Positions 15,786 through 25,037 of a DNA stretch of 64,000 bases are shown here, piece by piece. The stretch's first letter is position 1. Each line of letters opens with the position of its first letter. The stretch is from Sulfitobacter aestuariivivens (lineage in GTDB: Bacteria > Pseudomonadota > Alphaproteobacteria > Rhodobacterales > Rhodobacteraceae), in the NCBI RefSeq assembly GCF_014763045.1, contig NZ_JACTAG010000003.1:186001-250000 (forward strand), read 5' to 3'. A program made the position numbers and the translations under genes. Below the pieces are notes generated by a model. The model saw only the letters and a program-made list of their open reading frames with translations, had not been told where the DNA came from and did not search any database.

Positions 15786-17003
15786 ATGCAAGCAAACCTG
15801 CCAGACATCACCACCTTCGATCTCAACGCCATCGACCGCGCGTTTATTGAAAACCCGCATCCGACGCTGCATGCGCTGCGGCGAGAGGACCCGGTGCATC
15901 GCAATCCCGACGGGTCGGTTTATCTGACGCGGCATGATGATTGCCTCAAGGTCTACCAGTCCCGCGATATGCTGTCAGACAAGCAGGAGGAGTTCGGCAA
16001 GAAGTTCGGCAAGTGTCCGCTGCACACCCATCACACAACGTCGCTCATTTTCAATGATCCGCCCTATCACACGGTGGTGCGCAAGCTGATCGCGGGGGCG
16101 TTTACGCCGCGCAAGCTGGCGGAGTTCGAGCCGCTGATCAGCGATATCGTGGATCGTTTGCTGGATCGGGTCGAGGATCTGGGAGAGTTGGATCTTGTGA
16201 ATGATTTTGCCAAGGTCCTGCCGACCGAGATTATCTCCTTCATGCTGGGCATTCCCGAAAGCTACCGGTCGCGGTTGCGGGAGTTCTCGCTGGCCATTCT
16301 GGGGGCGCTCGATCCGGTCGTGTCGCGGGAACGGTTGGATGCGGGGAATGCCGCAGTGACAGAATTTTCTGCCATTCTGGCCGAGTTGATCGCGCACAGG
16401 CGGGCCCATCCCGACGGGGCGGCCCAGGGCGAGGTGCTGGACAGTCTGATCTTTGGCGAACATGACGGGCGCACCCTGACAGATGAGGAATTGATCCAGA
16501 ACTGCATTTTCCTGCTGAACGCGGGTCATGAGACGACGACAAGCATGGTGGGCAATGCGGTCGGCACCCTGTTCGACAATCCCGACCAGCACCGTCTGTT
16601 GCTGGCAGAGCCGGGGCACATCACCACGGCGATGGAGGAATTCCTGCGCGTACAAAGCCCCCTACAGATCGGCAATCGACTGGCTGGCGAAGATATTACG
16701 CTAAGCACCGGCACGGTGCCCAAAGGGACCTATATCCATACCTCGATTGCCGGGGCCAACCGCGACCCAGAGGTGTTCGCGGATCCTGACCGTGTGGATA
16801 TCACCCGCAAACCCAACCGTCAGATCGCCTTTATCACCGGCATTCATGTGTGCCTTGGCGCCACGCTGGCGCGGATCGAGGGGCGGATTGCCATCGGGCG
16901 GCTGGTGCAGCGGTTCCCGAAGCTTCGGGAGAACGGCGAGAGGGAGGTCTTGCCATTGGCGCGGTTCCGGGGACTGACGCGGTTGCCGGTGGCGGTGGGG
17001 TAG
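15786..17003 (+). CDS. Cytochrome P450
   Basis: The protein (405 residues from the start chosen) has the P450 hallmarks: I-helix LNAGHETTTS, the ExxR pair in EEFLRVQSP, and the heme-binding loop FITGIHVCLGA with the axial Cys. Its size and lack of a membrane helix fit a soluble bacterial class I P450 that takes electrons from ferredoxin. No ferredoxin or reductase gene is adjacent, and the substrate cannot be inferred. The start is uncertain: no good ribosome-binding site precedes 15786, and in-frame starts at 15714 (GTG) and 15759 are possible. It lies between the hydrolase gene and the reverse-strand VWA gene. Confidence 0.9.
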   Translation: MQANLPDITTFDLNAIDRAFIENPHPTLHALRREDPVHRNPDGSVYLTRHDDCLKVYQSRDMLSDKQEEFGKKFGKCPLHTHHTTSLIFNDPPYHTVVRKLIAGAFTPRKLAEFEPLISDIVDRLLDRVEDLGELDLVNDFAKVLPTEIISFMLGIPESYRSRLREFSLAILGALDPVVSRERLDAGNAAVTEFSAILAELIAHRRAHPDGAAQGEVLDSLIFGEHDGRTLTDEELIQNCIFLLNAGHETTTSMVGNAVGTLFDNPDQHRLLLAEPGHITTAMEEFLRVQSPLQIGNRLAGEDITLSTGTVPKGTYIHTSIAGANRDPEVFADPDRVDITRKPNRQIAFITGIHVCLGATLARIEGRIAIGRLVQRFPKLRENGEREVLPLARFRGLTRLPVAVG

Positions 17004-17109
17004 GCGCGGCCCGCAGCCCCAGGGGGCGGGCAGTCCGGGCGACGTGTTGATCTTGTGGTGGGTGATGAGCGGTGTCTTGCGGGCGATTGCGGCCTGCTGG
17101 CCGAAACGC

Positions 17110-17820
17110 CTACCCGGTCTGGCGCGGTGCGGTGCCGAACTGCCCGATCAGCGGGCATCCTACGGTTTCGCGCAGGGCCTCGACCAGTTCATCAACTGTT
17201 TCGGTTGAGACGAACGTGCCTCCGGTTTCATCCGCGAGGCACCGGGCGACGGTTGCAGCGCTGTGCGGGTCCTGTTCGGGATTGTTCCAGGTAAAGAAAT
17301 CCACCGAGACGCGGAACCCGATGACATGCACCGTCAGGTCATGGCCCGCTGCCGCAAGGGCGCGACCGAGCGTGCAGGGGCGACCGCCGCAGGTCTCATT
17401 TCCGTCGGTGACCAGAACCACCACAGCGGGTTGACTGCGATAGGCCAGCACCTCGGCGGCCTGTTCGACGGCCGCCGAGAGGGGCGTGAGGCCAGAAGGC
17501 TCCAGCGCGCCTATTTCCTGTGCAACGCGTTCCCCGGCCCGCGGTTGAGGCAGAAAGTGTAGTTGGAGACCGGTGCAGCTGGTGGCGCCCCCGGGGCCAT
17601 AGGTCAACAGCCCGATCCGTCGGAAATGTTCGACCTGCGGCATGATCCGTGCGACGGCCTGACGGGCTTCGTCGATGCGGGTGCTGATGCCGGTGTCAAA
17701 GCCGACCTCGGACATGGAGGACGAGCCGTCGAAGACAAGCATCGCGTCGGTAGAACAATCCGCCAGTGCGGTCTGAGCGGCGATAGTCAAGGACAAGGCA
17801 AGGGATGCGGCGGTTTTCAT
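17110..17820 (-). CDS. Secreted von Willebrand factor A-domain protein
   Basis: The 236-residue protein starts with a signal peptide ([20 protein letters not shown]). A VWA fold follows with a MIDAS metal site DGSSSM (DxSxS), a Thr in LTPLSAAVE and an Asp in [11 protein letters not shown]. It also holds several Cys (CSTDA, SCTGL, TCGGRPC, ARCLA, GCPL) that may form disulphides. Proteins of this type bind ligands or assemble surface complexes; its partner is unknown. The start at 17820 was chosen for its signal peptide over an upstream in-frame ATG at 17841. It is transcribed away from rplO. Confidence 0.85.
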   Translation of the reverse strand: MKTAASLALSLTIAAQTALADCSTDAMLVFDGSSSMSEVGFDTGISTRIDEARQAVARIMPQVEHFRRIGLLTYGPGGATSCTGLQLHFLPQPRAGERVAQEIGALEPSGLTPLSAAVEQAAEVLAYRSQPAVVVLVTDGNETCGGRPCTLGRALAAAGHDLTVHVIGFRVSVDFFTWNNPEQDPHSAATVARCLADETGGTFVSTETVDELVEALRETVGCPLIGQFGTAPRQTG

Positions 17821-17866
17821 GTCGCTACCGTGGGGCGACAAGCTGGCAGGATCAAGCCTGAACCCC

Positions 17867-17895
17867 TTGTCACAGGGGGCAGGCCCGTCTATACG
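17867..17895 (+). promoter_or_regulatory. Candidate promoter of the rplO-secY-adk block
   Basis: TTGTCA at 17867-17872, a 17-base spacer and TATACG at 17890-17895 lie 90 bases before rplO. The -10 and spacing match those before rpmC. The gene upstream (VWA) runs the other way, so a promoter is required here. Confidence 0.6.
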
Positions 17896-17985
17896 CCCCC
17901 GGTGGCCATGCGGGCCACGAGAATCGAAACGCCGCGTTCACCCGCTCCCGTCGCTGGGGGGTGTTTCCGGCAAAGGAGAAGCGAC

Positions 17986-18468
17986 ATGAAACTGCACGAA
18001 CTTTCCGACAACGAAGGCGCAACCAAAAAACGTATGCGCGTGGGCCGTGGCCCCGGCTCTGGCAAGGGCAAGATGGGTGGCCGTGGTATCAAGGGTCAGA
18101 AGTCACGCTCGGGCGTGGCCATCAACGGCTACGAAGGCGGCCAGATGCCTTTGTACCAGCGCCTGCCCAAGCGCGGCTTTAACAAGCCGAACCGTAAGTC
18201 CTTTGCGGTTGTGAACCTCGGTCTTATCCAGAAATTCATCGACGCCAAGAAGCTGGACGCCAATAAAGACATTGATGGGGCTGCTTTGGTCGCATCCGGT
18301 CTGGTGCGTCGTGAGCTGGACGGTATCCGCGTTCTGGCCAAGGGTGACATCACTGCAAAGGTCAACCTGACCGTAGCCGGCGCTTCCAAATCGGCCATCG
18401 AGGCTGTGGAAAAGGCTGGCGGATCTGTCACCGTCACGGCACCAAAAGCGGCTGAAACCGCCGAGTAG
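17986..18468 (+). CDS. rplO: 50S ribosomal protein L15
   Basis: The 160-residue product begins [22 protein letters not shown] and carries [16 protein letters not shown] and QRLPKRGFN, diagnostic of L15, a late 50S assembly protein. AAAGGAGA lies 6 bases before the ATG. It has been separated from rpmD by 3.9 kb of accessory DNA. The next gene, secY, is 115 bases away, and the gap contains a GC-rich palindrome (CGCCGCC with GGCGGCG, near 18530-18560) but no U tract. Confidence 0.98.
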   Translation: MKLHELSDNEGATKKRMRVGRGPGSGKGKMGGRGIKGQKSRSGVAINGYEGGQMPLYQRLPKRGFNKPNRKSFAVVNLGLIQKFIDAKKLDANKDIDGAALVASGLVRRELDGIRVLAKGDITAKVNLTVAGASKSAIEAVEKAGGSVTVTAPKAAETAE

Positions 18469-18583
18469 CCCCGCTAAAGGGTTGTGAGCGGGCCAAGACC
18501 CGCTTACATAACTCAAGGTTTTCCAAAACGCCGCCTGCCGGAAACCGGTTTGGCGGCGTATTCGTTAGAGAAAAGAGCCCATA

Positions 18584-19960
18584 ATGGTATCTGCCGTCGA
18601 AAACATGGCCGCCAACACCAGCTGGTCCGCGCTGGGCAAGGCCACGGATTTGCGCAACCGCATTCTGTTTACCCTTGGTTTGCTGATCGTTTATCGCATC
18701 GGGACGTTCATCCCGGTGCCGGGCATCGACGGTCAGGCGCTGCGTGACTTCATGGACAGTGCCGGGCAGGGCATCGGGGGCATGGTGTCCATGTTCACCG
18801 GTGGCGCGCTGGGCCGGATGGGTATCTTTGCCCTGGGTATCATGCCTTATATTTCGGCCTCGATCATCGTGCAGCTGATGACCTCGATGGTGCCGGCGCT
18901 TGAGCAGCTCAAGAAAGAGGGCGAGCAGGGGCGCAAGAAGATCAATCAGTATACGCGCTATGGTACCGTGGCGCTGGCGACGTTGCAGTCCTATGGGCTG
19001 GCTGTCAGCCTGCAGGCGGGTGATATCGCCGCTGATCCCGGCGGGTTCTTTATCGCATCGTGCATGATCACGCTGGTGGGCGGTACGATGTTCCTGATGT
19101 GGCTGGGTGAGCAGATCACCGCACGCGGTATCGGCAACGGTATTTCGCTGATCATCTTTGTAGGCATCATTGCCGAAGTTCCTGCGGCTTTGGCGCAATT
19201 CTTTGCCTCTGGCCGCTCTGGTGCCATCAGCCCCGCGCTGATTGTCGGGGTGCTGATCATGGTGGTTGCGACCATCATGTTCGTGGTCTTTATGGAGCGG
19301 TCCCTGCGCAAGATCCACATTCAGTATCCGCGCCGTCAGGTGGGGATGAAGATGTATGATGGCGGGTCAAGCCATCTGCCGGTCAAGGTGAACCCGGCCG
19401 GTGTGATCCCGGCGATCTTTGCCTCGTCGCTGCTGTTGTTGCCGGTCACGATCAGCACGTTTGGTGCGAATTCCACGGGGCCAGTCATGTCGTGGCTTCT
19501 GGCCAACTTTGGCCCGGGTCAGCCGCTTTATCTGCTGTTCTTTGTCGCGATGATTGTGTTCTTCACATATTTCTACACCTTCAACGTCAGCTTCAAGCCG
19601 GACGATGTGGCCGACAACCTCAAGAACCAGAACGGCTTTGTCCCCGGTATTCGCCCCGGCAAAAAAACGTCGGAGTATCTTGAGTATGTGGTCAACCGCA
19701 TCCTTGTTCTGGGCTCTGCCTATCTGGCGGCGGTTTGTGTGTTGCCGGAGATCCTGCGCGGTCAGTTCGCCATTCCCTTCTACTTTGGCGGCACCTCGGT
19801 GCTGATTGTGGTCTCTGTGACCATGGACACCATCCAGCAGGTGCAAAGCCACTTGTTGGCGCATCAGTACGAAGGGTTGCTTGAGAAATCACAGCTGCGC
19901 GGCAAAGGTGCGGGTGGCAAAGGCAAACCCCGCAAGAAACGGAGCCCGGTACGTCGATGA
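18584..19960 (+). CDS. secY: Preprotein translocase subunit SecY
   Basis: The 458-residue membrane protein has ten hydrophobic segments and classic SecY motifs: IPVPGID, the plug region [20 protein letters not shown], and cytoplasmic loops ending in VPGIRPGK. SecY forms the protein-conducting channel of the inner membrane with SecE and SecG. The gene follows rplO, as in most bacteria, and its stop overlaps the adk start (ATGA), so the two are likely coupled. Confidence 0.99.
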   Translation: MVSAVENMAANTSWSALGKATDLRNRILFTLGLLIVYRIGTFIPVPGIDGQALRDFMDSAGQGIGGMVSMFTGGALGRMGIFALGIMPYISASIIVQLMTSMVPALEQLKKEGEQGRKKINQYTRYGTVALATLQSYGLAVSLQAGDIAADPGGFFIASCMITLVGGTMFLMWLGEQITARGIGNGISLIIFVGIIAEVPAALAQFFASGRSGAISPALIVGVLIMVVATIMFVVFMERSLRKIHIQYPRRQVGMKMYDGGSSHLPVKVNPAGVIPAIFASSLLLLPVTISTFGANSTGPVMSWLLANFGPGQPLYLLFFVAMIVFFTYFYTFNVSFKPDDVADNLKNQNGFVPGIRPGKKTSEYLEYVVNRILVLGSAYLAAVCVLPEILRGQFAIPFYFGGTSVLIVVSVTMDTIQQVQSHLLAHQYEGLLEKSQLRGKGAGGKGKPRKKRSPVRR

Positions 19961-20604
19961 ATATTATTCTGCTTGGCCCCCCGGGCGCTGGTAAAGGGAC
20001 GCAGGCGCGCCTGCTGGTTGAAGAACGTAACATGGTGCAGCTCTCTACGGGCGACATGCTGCGCGAGGCCAAGGAGTCAGGCACTGAGATGGGCAACATG
20101 GTTGCTGGTGTCATGGCGCGAGGCGAATTGGTCACGGATGAGATCGTCATCGGTCTGATCAAGGAAAAGCTGCAGGGCGAGAATGCGGGCGGGTTCATCT
20201 TTGACGGCTTCCCGCGCACGCTGGAGCAGGCGGATGCCCTGGGCCAGTTGATGGACGCCGAGGGCAAGACTTTGCATGCGGTCATCGAGATGCGGGTGGA
20301 TGACGAGGCGCTGGTGCAGCGCATAACGGCACGTTCGACCTGTGGCGGTTGCGGTGAGGTGTACAACGACCTGACCAAGCCCATCCCGGCGGATGGAAAA
20401 TGCACAAACTGCGGCAAGGAAAACGAGTTCAACCGCCGTGCGGACGATAACGAGGAAAGCCTGAAAGTGCGCCTGATGGCGTATTACAAGCAGACCTCGC
20501 CGCTGATCGGTTACTATTATGCCAAGGGGATGCTGAGGACCGTGAATGGTCTGGGGGACATTGCCGACGTGCAGGGCGAGATTTCAGGCGCGCTGGACGG
20601 GTAA
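19957..20604 (+). CDS. adk: Adenylate kinase, zinc-binding lid type
   Basis: The 215-residue enzyme converts ATP and AMP to two ADP. It has the P-loop GPPGAGKGT near the N-terminus, an AMP-binding STGDMLR, and FDGFPRT. The lid carries CGGC and CTNC pairs, a four-Cys zinc site found in many Gram-positive and some alphaproteobacterial enzymes. It overlaps secY by 4 bases. rpmJ, often found next in this region in other bacteria, is not present here. Confidence 0.98.
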   Translation: MNIILLGPPGAGKGTQARLLVEERNMVQLSTGDMLREAKESGTEMGNMVAGVMARGELVTDEIVIGLIKEKLQGENAGGFIFDGFPRTLEQADALGQLMDAEGKTLHAVIEMRVDDEALVQRITARSTCGGCGEVYNDLTKPIPADGKCTNCGKENEFNRRADDNEESLKVRLMAYYKQTSPLIGYYYAKGMLRTVNGLGDIADVQGEISGALDG

Positions 20605-20647
20605 GGCGCGGCAGCTGGTTGTCTCGCGAGGGATGCGCCGACTGCCT

Positions 20648-20803
20648 TCAGGCGATAAAGCTGACGATCGAAAACACCGCCATTGCGATGCCGATAATGA
20701 GAAACATCTTCTTGTTTTGCTCGACGCGGGTGGACCAGAAAAGCAGCAGGATGGCCGACAGGCCAAGGATGATTGCAGGAATATCTGGTTCAAAAGAGCT
20801 CAT
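20648..20803 (-). CDS. Small two-helix membrane protein
   Basis: A 51-residue ORF on the reverse strand (MSSFEPDIPAIILGL to IVSFIA) holds two hydrophobic segments, about 8-22 and 31-50, separated by a charged turn (STRVEQNKK). In-frame ATGs at 20815 and 20854 would add 4 or 17 residues. Ribosome-binding sites are weak. The composition is far from random and it fills an otherwise empty gap between adk and the rpsM promoter, so I regard it as a probable gene of unknown function. Confidence 0.5.
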   Translation of the reverse strand: MSSFEPDIPAIILGLSAILLLFWSTRVEQNKKMFLIIGIAMAVFSIVSFIA

Positions 20804-20873
20804 CCTATCGAGCATAGGCGCGATTTCGATTCTGGACAATACGGGGCATCGCAAGCAGCGTTTCGCGAAGGGG

Positions 20874-20902
20874 TTGACCCCAATTCAATCGAGGCCTACA
20901 CA
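20874..20902 (+). promoter_or_regulatory. Candidate promoter of rpsM-rpsK-rpoA-rplQ
   Basis: TTGACC at 20874-20879, 17 bases and TACACA at 20897-20902 precede rpsM by about 145 bases. The downstream leader can fold GCCCGTCGG with CCGCGGGC (near 20968-20992). A long leader before rpsM would suit translational feedback, but none is shown. Confidence 0.45.
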
Positions 20903-21046
20903 CCGCCATCCCGAAAGGGAATCATTCGGGGTCGCACCCCGGTCTGATCACCTCAATATGACCTGAGCCCGTCGGTATCGCCGCGGGCTTGCGTTGTGAA
21001 AAAAGGGTCTGGAATGACGGACCCGCAACGAAAAGGAATTGCAAAC

Positions 21047-21415
21047 GTGGCACGTATTGCCGGCGTAAATATCCCGACTGCAAAGCGGGTTCCCATCGCC
21101 CTCACTTATATCACTGGTATCGGCAACTCTTCTGCGCAGGCGATCTGCGAAGCAGTTGGTATCGATGCTTCCCGTCGTGTGAACGAACTGAGCGACGCTG
21201 AAGTTCTGGCTGTGCGCGAGCACATCGACGCCAACTACACCGTCGAAGGCGATCTGCGCCGCGACGTGCAGATGAACGTCAAGCGCCTGATGGATCTGGG
21301 TTGCTACCGTGGCCTGCGCCATCGCCGTAACCTGCCCGTTCGCGGTCAGCGCACACATACCAACGCACGCACCCGCAAAGGCCCCGCAAAGGCCATTGCC
21401 GGCAAGAAGAAATAA
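21047..21415 (+). CDS. rpsM: 30S ribosomal protein S13
   Basis: The 122-residue S13 reads [25 protein letters not shown] at its start and ends with [21 protein letters not shown]. It contacts the P-site tRNA and S19 in the 30S head. The start is GTG at 21047, about 8 bases after AAAAGGAA; an upstream in-frame ATG at 20996 would add 17 residues absent from the family. rpsK follows after 15 bases. Confidence 0.97.
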   Translation: MARIAGVNIPTAKRVPIALTYITGIGNSSAQAICEAVGIDASRRVNELSDAEVLAVREHIDANYTVEGDLRRDVQMNVKRLMDLGCYRGLRHRRNLPVRGQRTHTNARTRKGPAKAIAGKKK

Positions 21416-21430
21416 GGGAGGGCTGCATCA

Positions 21431-21820
21431 ATGGCACGTGATACACGGCGCGTTAAGCGCAAGGTCTCCAAGAACATCGCGGCAGGGGTGGCACACGTCA
21501 ACTCCAGCTTCAACAACACCAAGATCCTGATCTCGGATGTGCAGGGCAATGCGATCTCTTGGTCGTCTGCGGGCACCATGGGCTTCAAGGGCTCGCGGAA
21601 GTCCACGCCTTATGCGGCCCAGATGGCTGCCGAGGATGCGGGCCGCAAGGCGCAGGAACATGGTGTGAAGACGTTGGAAGTTGAAGTGCAGGGCCCCGGT
21701 TCCGGCCGCGAGAGCGCGCTGCGGGCACTGGCTGCTGCGGGTTTCAACATCACGTCCATCCGCGACGTGACACCGATGGCCCACAACGGCTGCCGTCCGC
21801 CCAAGCGCCGCCGCGTCTAA
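21431..21820 (+). CDS. rpsK: 30S ribosomal protein S11
   Basis: The 129-residue protein contains [40 protein letters not shown] (partly quoted by its ends) and the C-terminal [18 protein letters not shown]11 lines the mRNA path in the platform of the 30S subunit. GGAGGG lies upstream of the ATG. rpoA is 116 bases downstream. Confidence 0.99.
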   Translation: MARDTRRVKRKVSKNIAAGVAHVNSSFNNTKILISDVQGNAISWSSAGTMGFKGSRKSTPYAAQMAAEDAGRKAQEHGVKTLEVEVQGPGSGRESALRALAAAGFNITSIRDVTPMAHNGCRPPKRRRV

Positions 21821-21936
21821 GCGCACTTATTTTCTACTGGGGCCGCGTGATTTCGCGTGGGCCCCAGACCGTTTTTTGAAACCTCGAGCGTAACAGCTGA
21901 TCGGACATGCAGCCGTTACAAGGATGGAGGGACCAC

Positions 21937-22953
21937 ATGATCCACAAGAACTGGGCTGAACTGATCAAACCACAGCAGCTGGACGTCAAGCCGGGCAATG
22001 ACCCTGCGCGTCAGGCCGTTGTGATGGCCGAACCGCTGGAGCGCGGCTTTGGTCTGACCATGGGCAACGCGCTGCGCCGCGTGCTGATGTCTTCGCTGCA
22101 GGGTGCGGCGATCACAAGCGTGCAGATCGACAACGTTCTGCACGAGTTTTCGTCTGTTGCCGGTGTGCGTGAAGACGTCACCGACATCATTCTGAACCTC
22201 AAGGGCGTGTCGATCCGCATGGAAGTCGAAGGGCCCAAGCGGCTGTCGATCTCTGCGAAAGGCCCCGGCGTCGTGACGGCGGGTGACATCTCTGAGTCTG
22301 CGGGCATCGAGATTTTGAACCGCGATCACATCATCTGTCACCTGGACGATGGTGCGGATGTCTACATGGAACTGACCGTCAATACCGGTAAGGGCTATGT
22401 GTCTGCGGACAAGAACAAGCCGGAAGACGCGCCGATTGGCCTTATTCCGATTGACGCGATCTATTCGCCGGTCAAGCGGGTTTCCTATGACGTGCAGCCG
22501 ACCCGTGAAGGCCAGGTGCTGGACTATGACAAGCTGACCATGAAGGTCGACACGGACGGGTCCATCACCCCCGACGATGCCGTGGCTTTTGCCGCGCGTA
22601 TTCTGCAGGATCAGCTGGGCATCTTCGTCAACTTTGACGAGCCTGAGTCGGCGTCGCGTCAGGACGATGAGGACGGTCTGGAGTTCAACCCGCTTCTGCT
22701 GAAGAAGGTTGACGAGCTGGAGCTGTCCGTGCGGTCTGCAAACTGCCTGAAGAACGACAATATCGTGTATATTGGCGATCTCATTCAGAAGACCGAAGCC
22801 GAAATGCTGCGCACGCCGAACTTTGGCCGCAAATCCCTGAACGAGATCAAGGAAGTGCTGTCGGGGATGGGGCTGCACCTTGGCATGGACGTCGAAGACT
22901 GGCCGCCGGACAATATCGAGGATCTGGCCAAGAAGTTCGAAGACAACTTTTGA
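21937..22953 (+). CDS. rpoA: DNA-directed RNA polymerase subunit alpha
   Basis: The 338-residue subunit starts [15 protein letters not shown]. Its N-terminal dimerisation domain carries [20 protein letters not shown] and its C-terminal domain (about 250-330) has [22 protein letters not shown] and [14 protein letters not shown], which bind UP elements and activators. The ATG at 21937 has GGATGGAGGG upstream; an earlier in-frame ATG at 21907 is not in the family. REP-like palindromes separate it from rplQ. Confidence 0.99.
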   Translation: MIHKNWAELIKPQQLDVKPGNDPARQAVVMAEPLERGFGLTMGNALRRVLMSSLQGAAITSVQIDNVLHEFSSVAGVREDVTDIILNLKGVSIRMEVEGPKRLSISAKGPGVVTAGDISESAGIEILNRDHIICHLDDGADVYMELTVNTGKGYVSADKNKPEDAPIGLIPIDAIYSPVKRVSYDVQPTREGQVLDYDKLTMKVDTDGSITPDDAVAFAARILQDQLGIFVNFDEPESASRQDDEDGLEFNPLLLKKVDELELSVRSANCLKNDNIVYIGDLIQKTEAEMLRTPNFGRKSLNEIKEVLSGMGLHLGMDVEDWPPDNIEDLAKKFEDNF

Positions 22954-22959
22954 GGTGGT

Positions 22960-23013
22960 GCCGGGCTGAAGCCCGGCCTACGCCGCCTCGAATAGGCCGG
23001 GCTTTAGTCCGGC
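22960..23013. repeat. Pair of REP-like palindromes between rpoA and rplQ
   Basis: GCCGGGC-TGAA-GCCCGGC followed by CTACGC (22960-22983), then GCCGGGC-TTTA-GTCCGGC (22996-23013). They face each other like the pair at 2335-2422. They lack T tracts and probably do not terminate, since rplQ has no separate promoter I can see. Confidence 0.7.
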
Positions 23014-23110
23014 ACCCCGGGTCAACGTGGCCCCAAGGAGAGTTCGTGACACGCATCGCGGACCAGACAAAGCAAAACAGCCCGTAGAGGGCACACCTAG
23101 GAGAACGAAA

Positions 23111-23527
23111 ATGCGTCACGCACGTGGATACCGCCGCCTGAACCGCACACATGAGCACCGCAAGGCGCTGTGGGCCAACATGGCGGGCTCGCTTATTGAA
23201 CATGAGCAAATCAAGACAACCTTGCCCAAGGCAAAAGAACTGCGCCCGATCATCGAAAAGATGATCACGCTGGCCAAGCGTGGCGATGATCACGCGCGCC
23301 GTCAGGCAGCCTCCAAGCTGAAGGAAGCACAGTACGTCGCGAAACTTTTTGACGTACTGGGCCCGCGCTATGCCGACCGTCAGGGCGGGTATGTGCGCGT
23401 ATTGAAAGCGGGCTTTCGCTATGGCGACATGGCACCGATGGCGATCATTGAATTCGTTGATCGGGATCGCGATGCCAAAGGTGCCGGCGACAAGGCACGC
23501 GCTGCCGCGGATGAATCCGCAGAATAA
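23111..23527 (+). CDS. rplQ: 50S ribosomal protein L17
   Basis: The 138-residue protein starts [20 protein letters not shown] and contains [24 protein letters not shown], the L17 signature. L17 sits near the exit tunnel. The ATG at 23111 has AGGAGAAC just upstream; an in-frame ATG at 23027 lies too far out. It is the last gene of the alpha block and is followed by a terminator. Confidence 0.98.
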   Translation: MRHARGYRRLNRTHEHRKALWANMAGSLIEHEQIKTTLPKAKELRPIIEKMITLAKRGDDHARRQAASKLKEAQYVAKLFDVLGPRYADRQGGYVRVLKAGFRYGDMAPMAIIEFVDRDRDAKGAGDKARAAADESAE

Positions 23528-23550
23528 GACGCGGCAAGAAGAGTTCGACA

Positions 23551-23579
23551 AACCCCGCTTTCGAGCGGGGTTTTTTGTT
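23551..23579 (+). terminator. Rho-independent terminator after rplQ
   Basis: CCCCGCT-TTCG-AGCGGGG (with flanking AA/TT pairs) is followed by TTTTTTGTT. It ends the rpsM-rplQ block. Confidence 0.93.
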
Positions 23580-23657
23580 GCGTGGTCGGATTTGGATATT
23601 TTTGGCCTGCAGATGAAGGGAGTTGCGTCCCGCGCCCCGGCTGCGCATATCTTGATC

Positions 23658-25034
23658 ATGAGAATACTTGCCGTTTTGCTTTGGCTTGTCGCCATGCCCC
23701 TTGCCGCGCAGCAGGTGCCGCAGTCTGCGGCGCAGATGCAGCTGAGTTTTGTGCCGCTGGTGCGCGAGGCGGCCCCGGCAGTGGTCAACATCTATGCCAA
23801 GATCATGGCCCAGCCGCGTCGAACGCCGTTGCAGCGCGATCCGTTTTTTGAGCGGTTCTTTCGCGATCCCTTTGCGGAAAAACCGCGCGTGCAGAATTCA
23901 TTGGGGTCGGGTGTGATCCTGTCGGCAGACGGAATTGTCGTGTCCAATTATCATGTGGTTGGCATGGCCACGGAAATCACGGTTGTGCTGAACGACCGGC
24001 GCGAGTTTTCGGCGCGGGTGCTGTTGGGGGACAAGGATGCGGATCTGGCGATCCTCAAGATCGATGCGCCGGATGCCTTGCCGTTTCTGACGCTGCGCGA
24101 CAGTGAGAGTGTCGAAGTCGGCGAATTGGCGCTGGCCATCGGCAACCCCTTTGGGGTGGGTCAGACGGTAAGCAGTGGCATTGTGTCAGGCCTTGCGCGG
24201 TCGGGTGCCGGGGGCGGGAACACGGGCCTTGGCTATTTCATCCAGACAGATGCGCCGATCAATCCCGGCAATTCAGGCGGGGCGCTTGTGGATATGAGCG
24301 GGGCGCTGATTGGGGTGAACACGTCGATTCTGACGCGGTCGGGCGGGTCGAACGGGATCGGCTTTGCGATTCCTGCCGATCTGGTCAAGGTCTTCATGCA
24401 GCAGGCGCGCGACGGGTTGGACGAATTTGTGCAGCCCTGGGCAGGTATCAGCGGGCAACCGGTCGAGGCGGACATGGTCGGGACGCTGGGGCTGGACCGG
24501 GCGGGCGGGATCATCGTATCGGGCCTGCATGCCGTGAGCCCCTTTCTGGAGGCGGGTTTCGAGGTCGGGGATGTGATCACCGCCGTGGGGGGAGCCCCCG
24601 TCAATACGCCCGCCGAAATGGTTTACCGTATGAGCGTTGCGGGGACCGGGTTGTCGGTGCCCGTGACCCGTGTGCGTGGTGGCGCGGCGACGGACGTGCA
24701 GGTTGCGTTGATCCCCGCACCCGACATGCCGCCGCGTGATCTGGTCACCTTGCCCGACCGCAGCCTGTTTCCTGCGCTGCGCGTGGCGCGGATCAATCCG
24801 GCGGTCATTTCAGAGATGAATCTGCCGCTTGAGGCGCAAGGGATCGTCGTGATGGACCCCGGGCCCGTCGGCCCGCGCGTGGGGTTGCGCAGGGGGGATG
24901 TGATCTTGAGTGTTAACCGAGTTGTTCCCCAGCATCCGGACGACATTGTGGGGCTTTTTGCGGGGCAGGTGCGCCGCTTTCAGTTGCTTGTCCTGCGCGG
25001 TGACCGGCGTATCTCATTGCGGTTCAGGGCCTGA
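23658..25034 (+). CDS. Deg/HtrA-type periplasmic serine protease
   Basis: The 458-residue protein has a signal peptide (MRILAVLLWLVAMPLAA), a trypsin-like domain with triad His99 (SNYHVV), Asp129 (DADLAIL) and Ser206 (NPGNSGG), and a C-terminal part with two PDZ-like segments (about 255-350 and 385-455). Deg proteases degrade or refold damaged envelope proteins. This is the form usually found after rplQ in Rhodobacterales and is probably distinct from the main DegP. The start was chosen at the signal peptide; upstream the frame is open into rplQ. rarA follows after 3 bases. Confidence 0.92.
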   Translation: MRILAVLLWLVAMPLAAQQVPQSAAQMQLSFVPLVREAAPAVVNIYAKIMAQPRRTPLQRDPFFERFFRDPFAEKPRVQNSLGSGVILSADGIVVSNYHVVGMATEITVVLNDRREFSARVLLGDKDADLAILKIDAPDALPFLTLRDSESVEVGELALAIGNPFGVGQTVSSGIVSGLARSGAGGGNTGLGYFIQTDAPINPGNSGGALVDMSGALIGVNTSILTRSGGSNGIGFAIPADLVKVFMQQARDGLDEFVQPWAGISGQPVEADMVGTLGLDRAGGIIVSGLHAVSPFLEAGFEVGDVITAVGGAPVNTPAEMVYRMSVAGTGLSVPVTRVRGGAATDVQVALIPAPDMPPRDLVTLPDRSLFPALRVARINPAVISEMNLPLEAQGIVVMDPGPVGPRVGLRRGDVILSVNRVVPQHPDDIVGLFAGQVRRFQLLVLRGDRRISLRFRA

Positions 25035-25037
25035 GCG

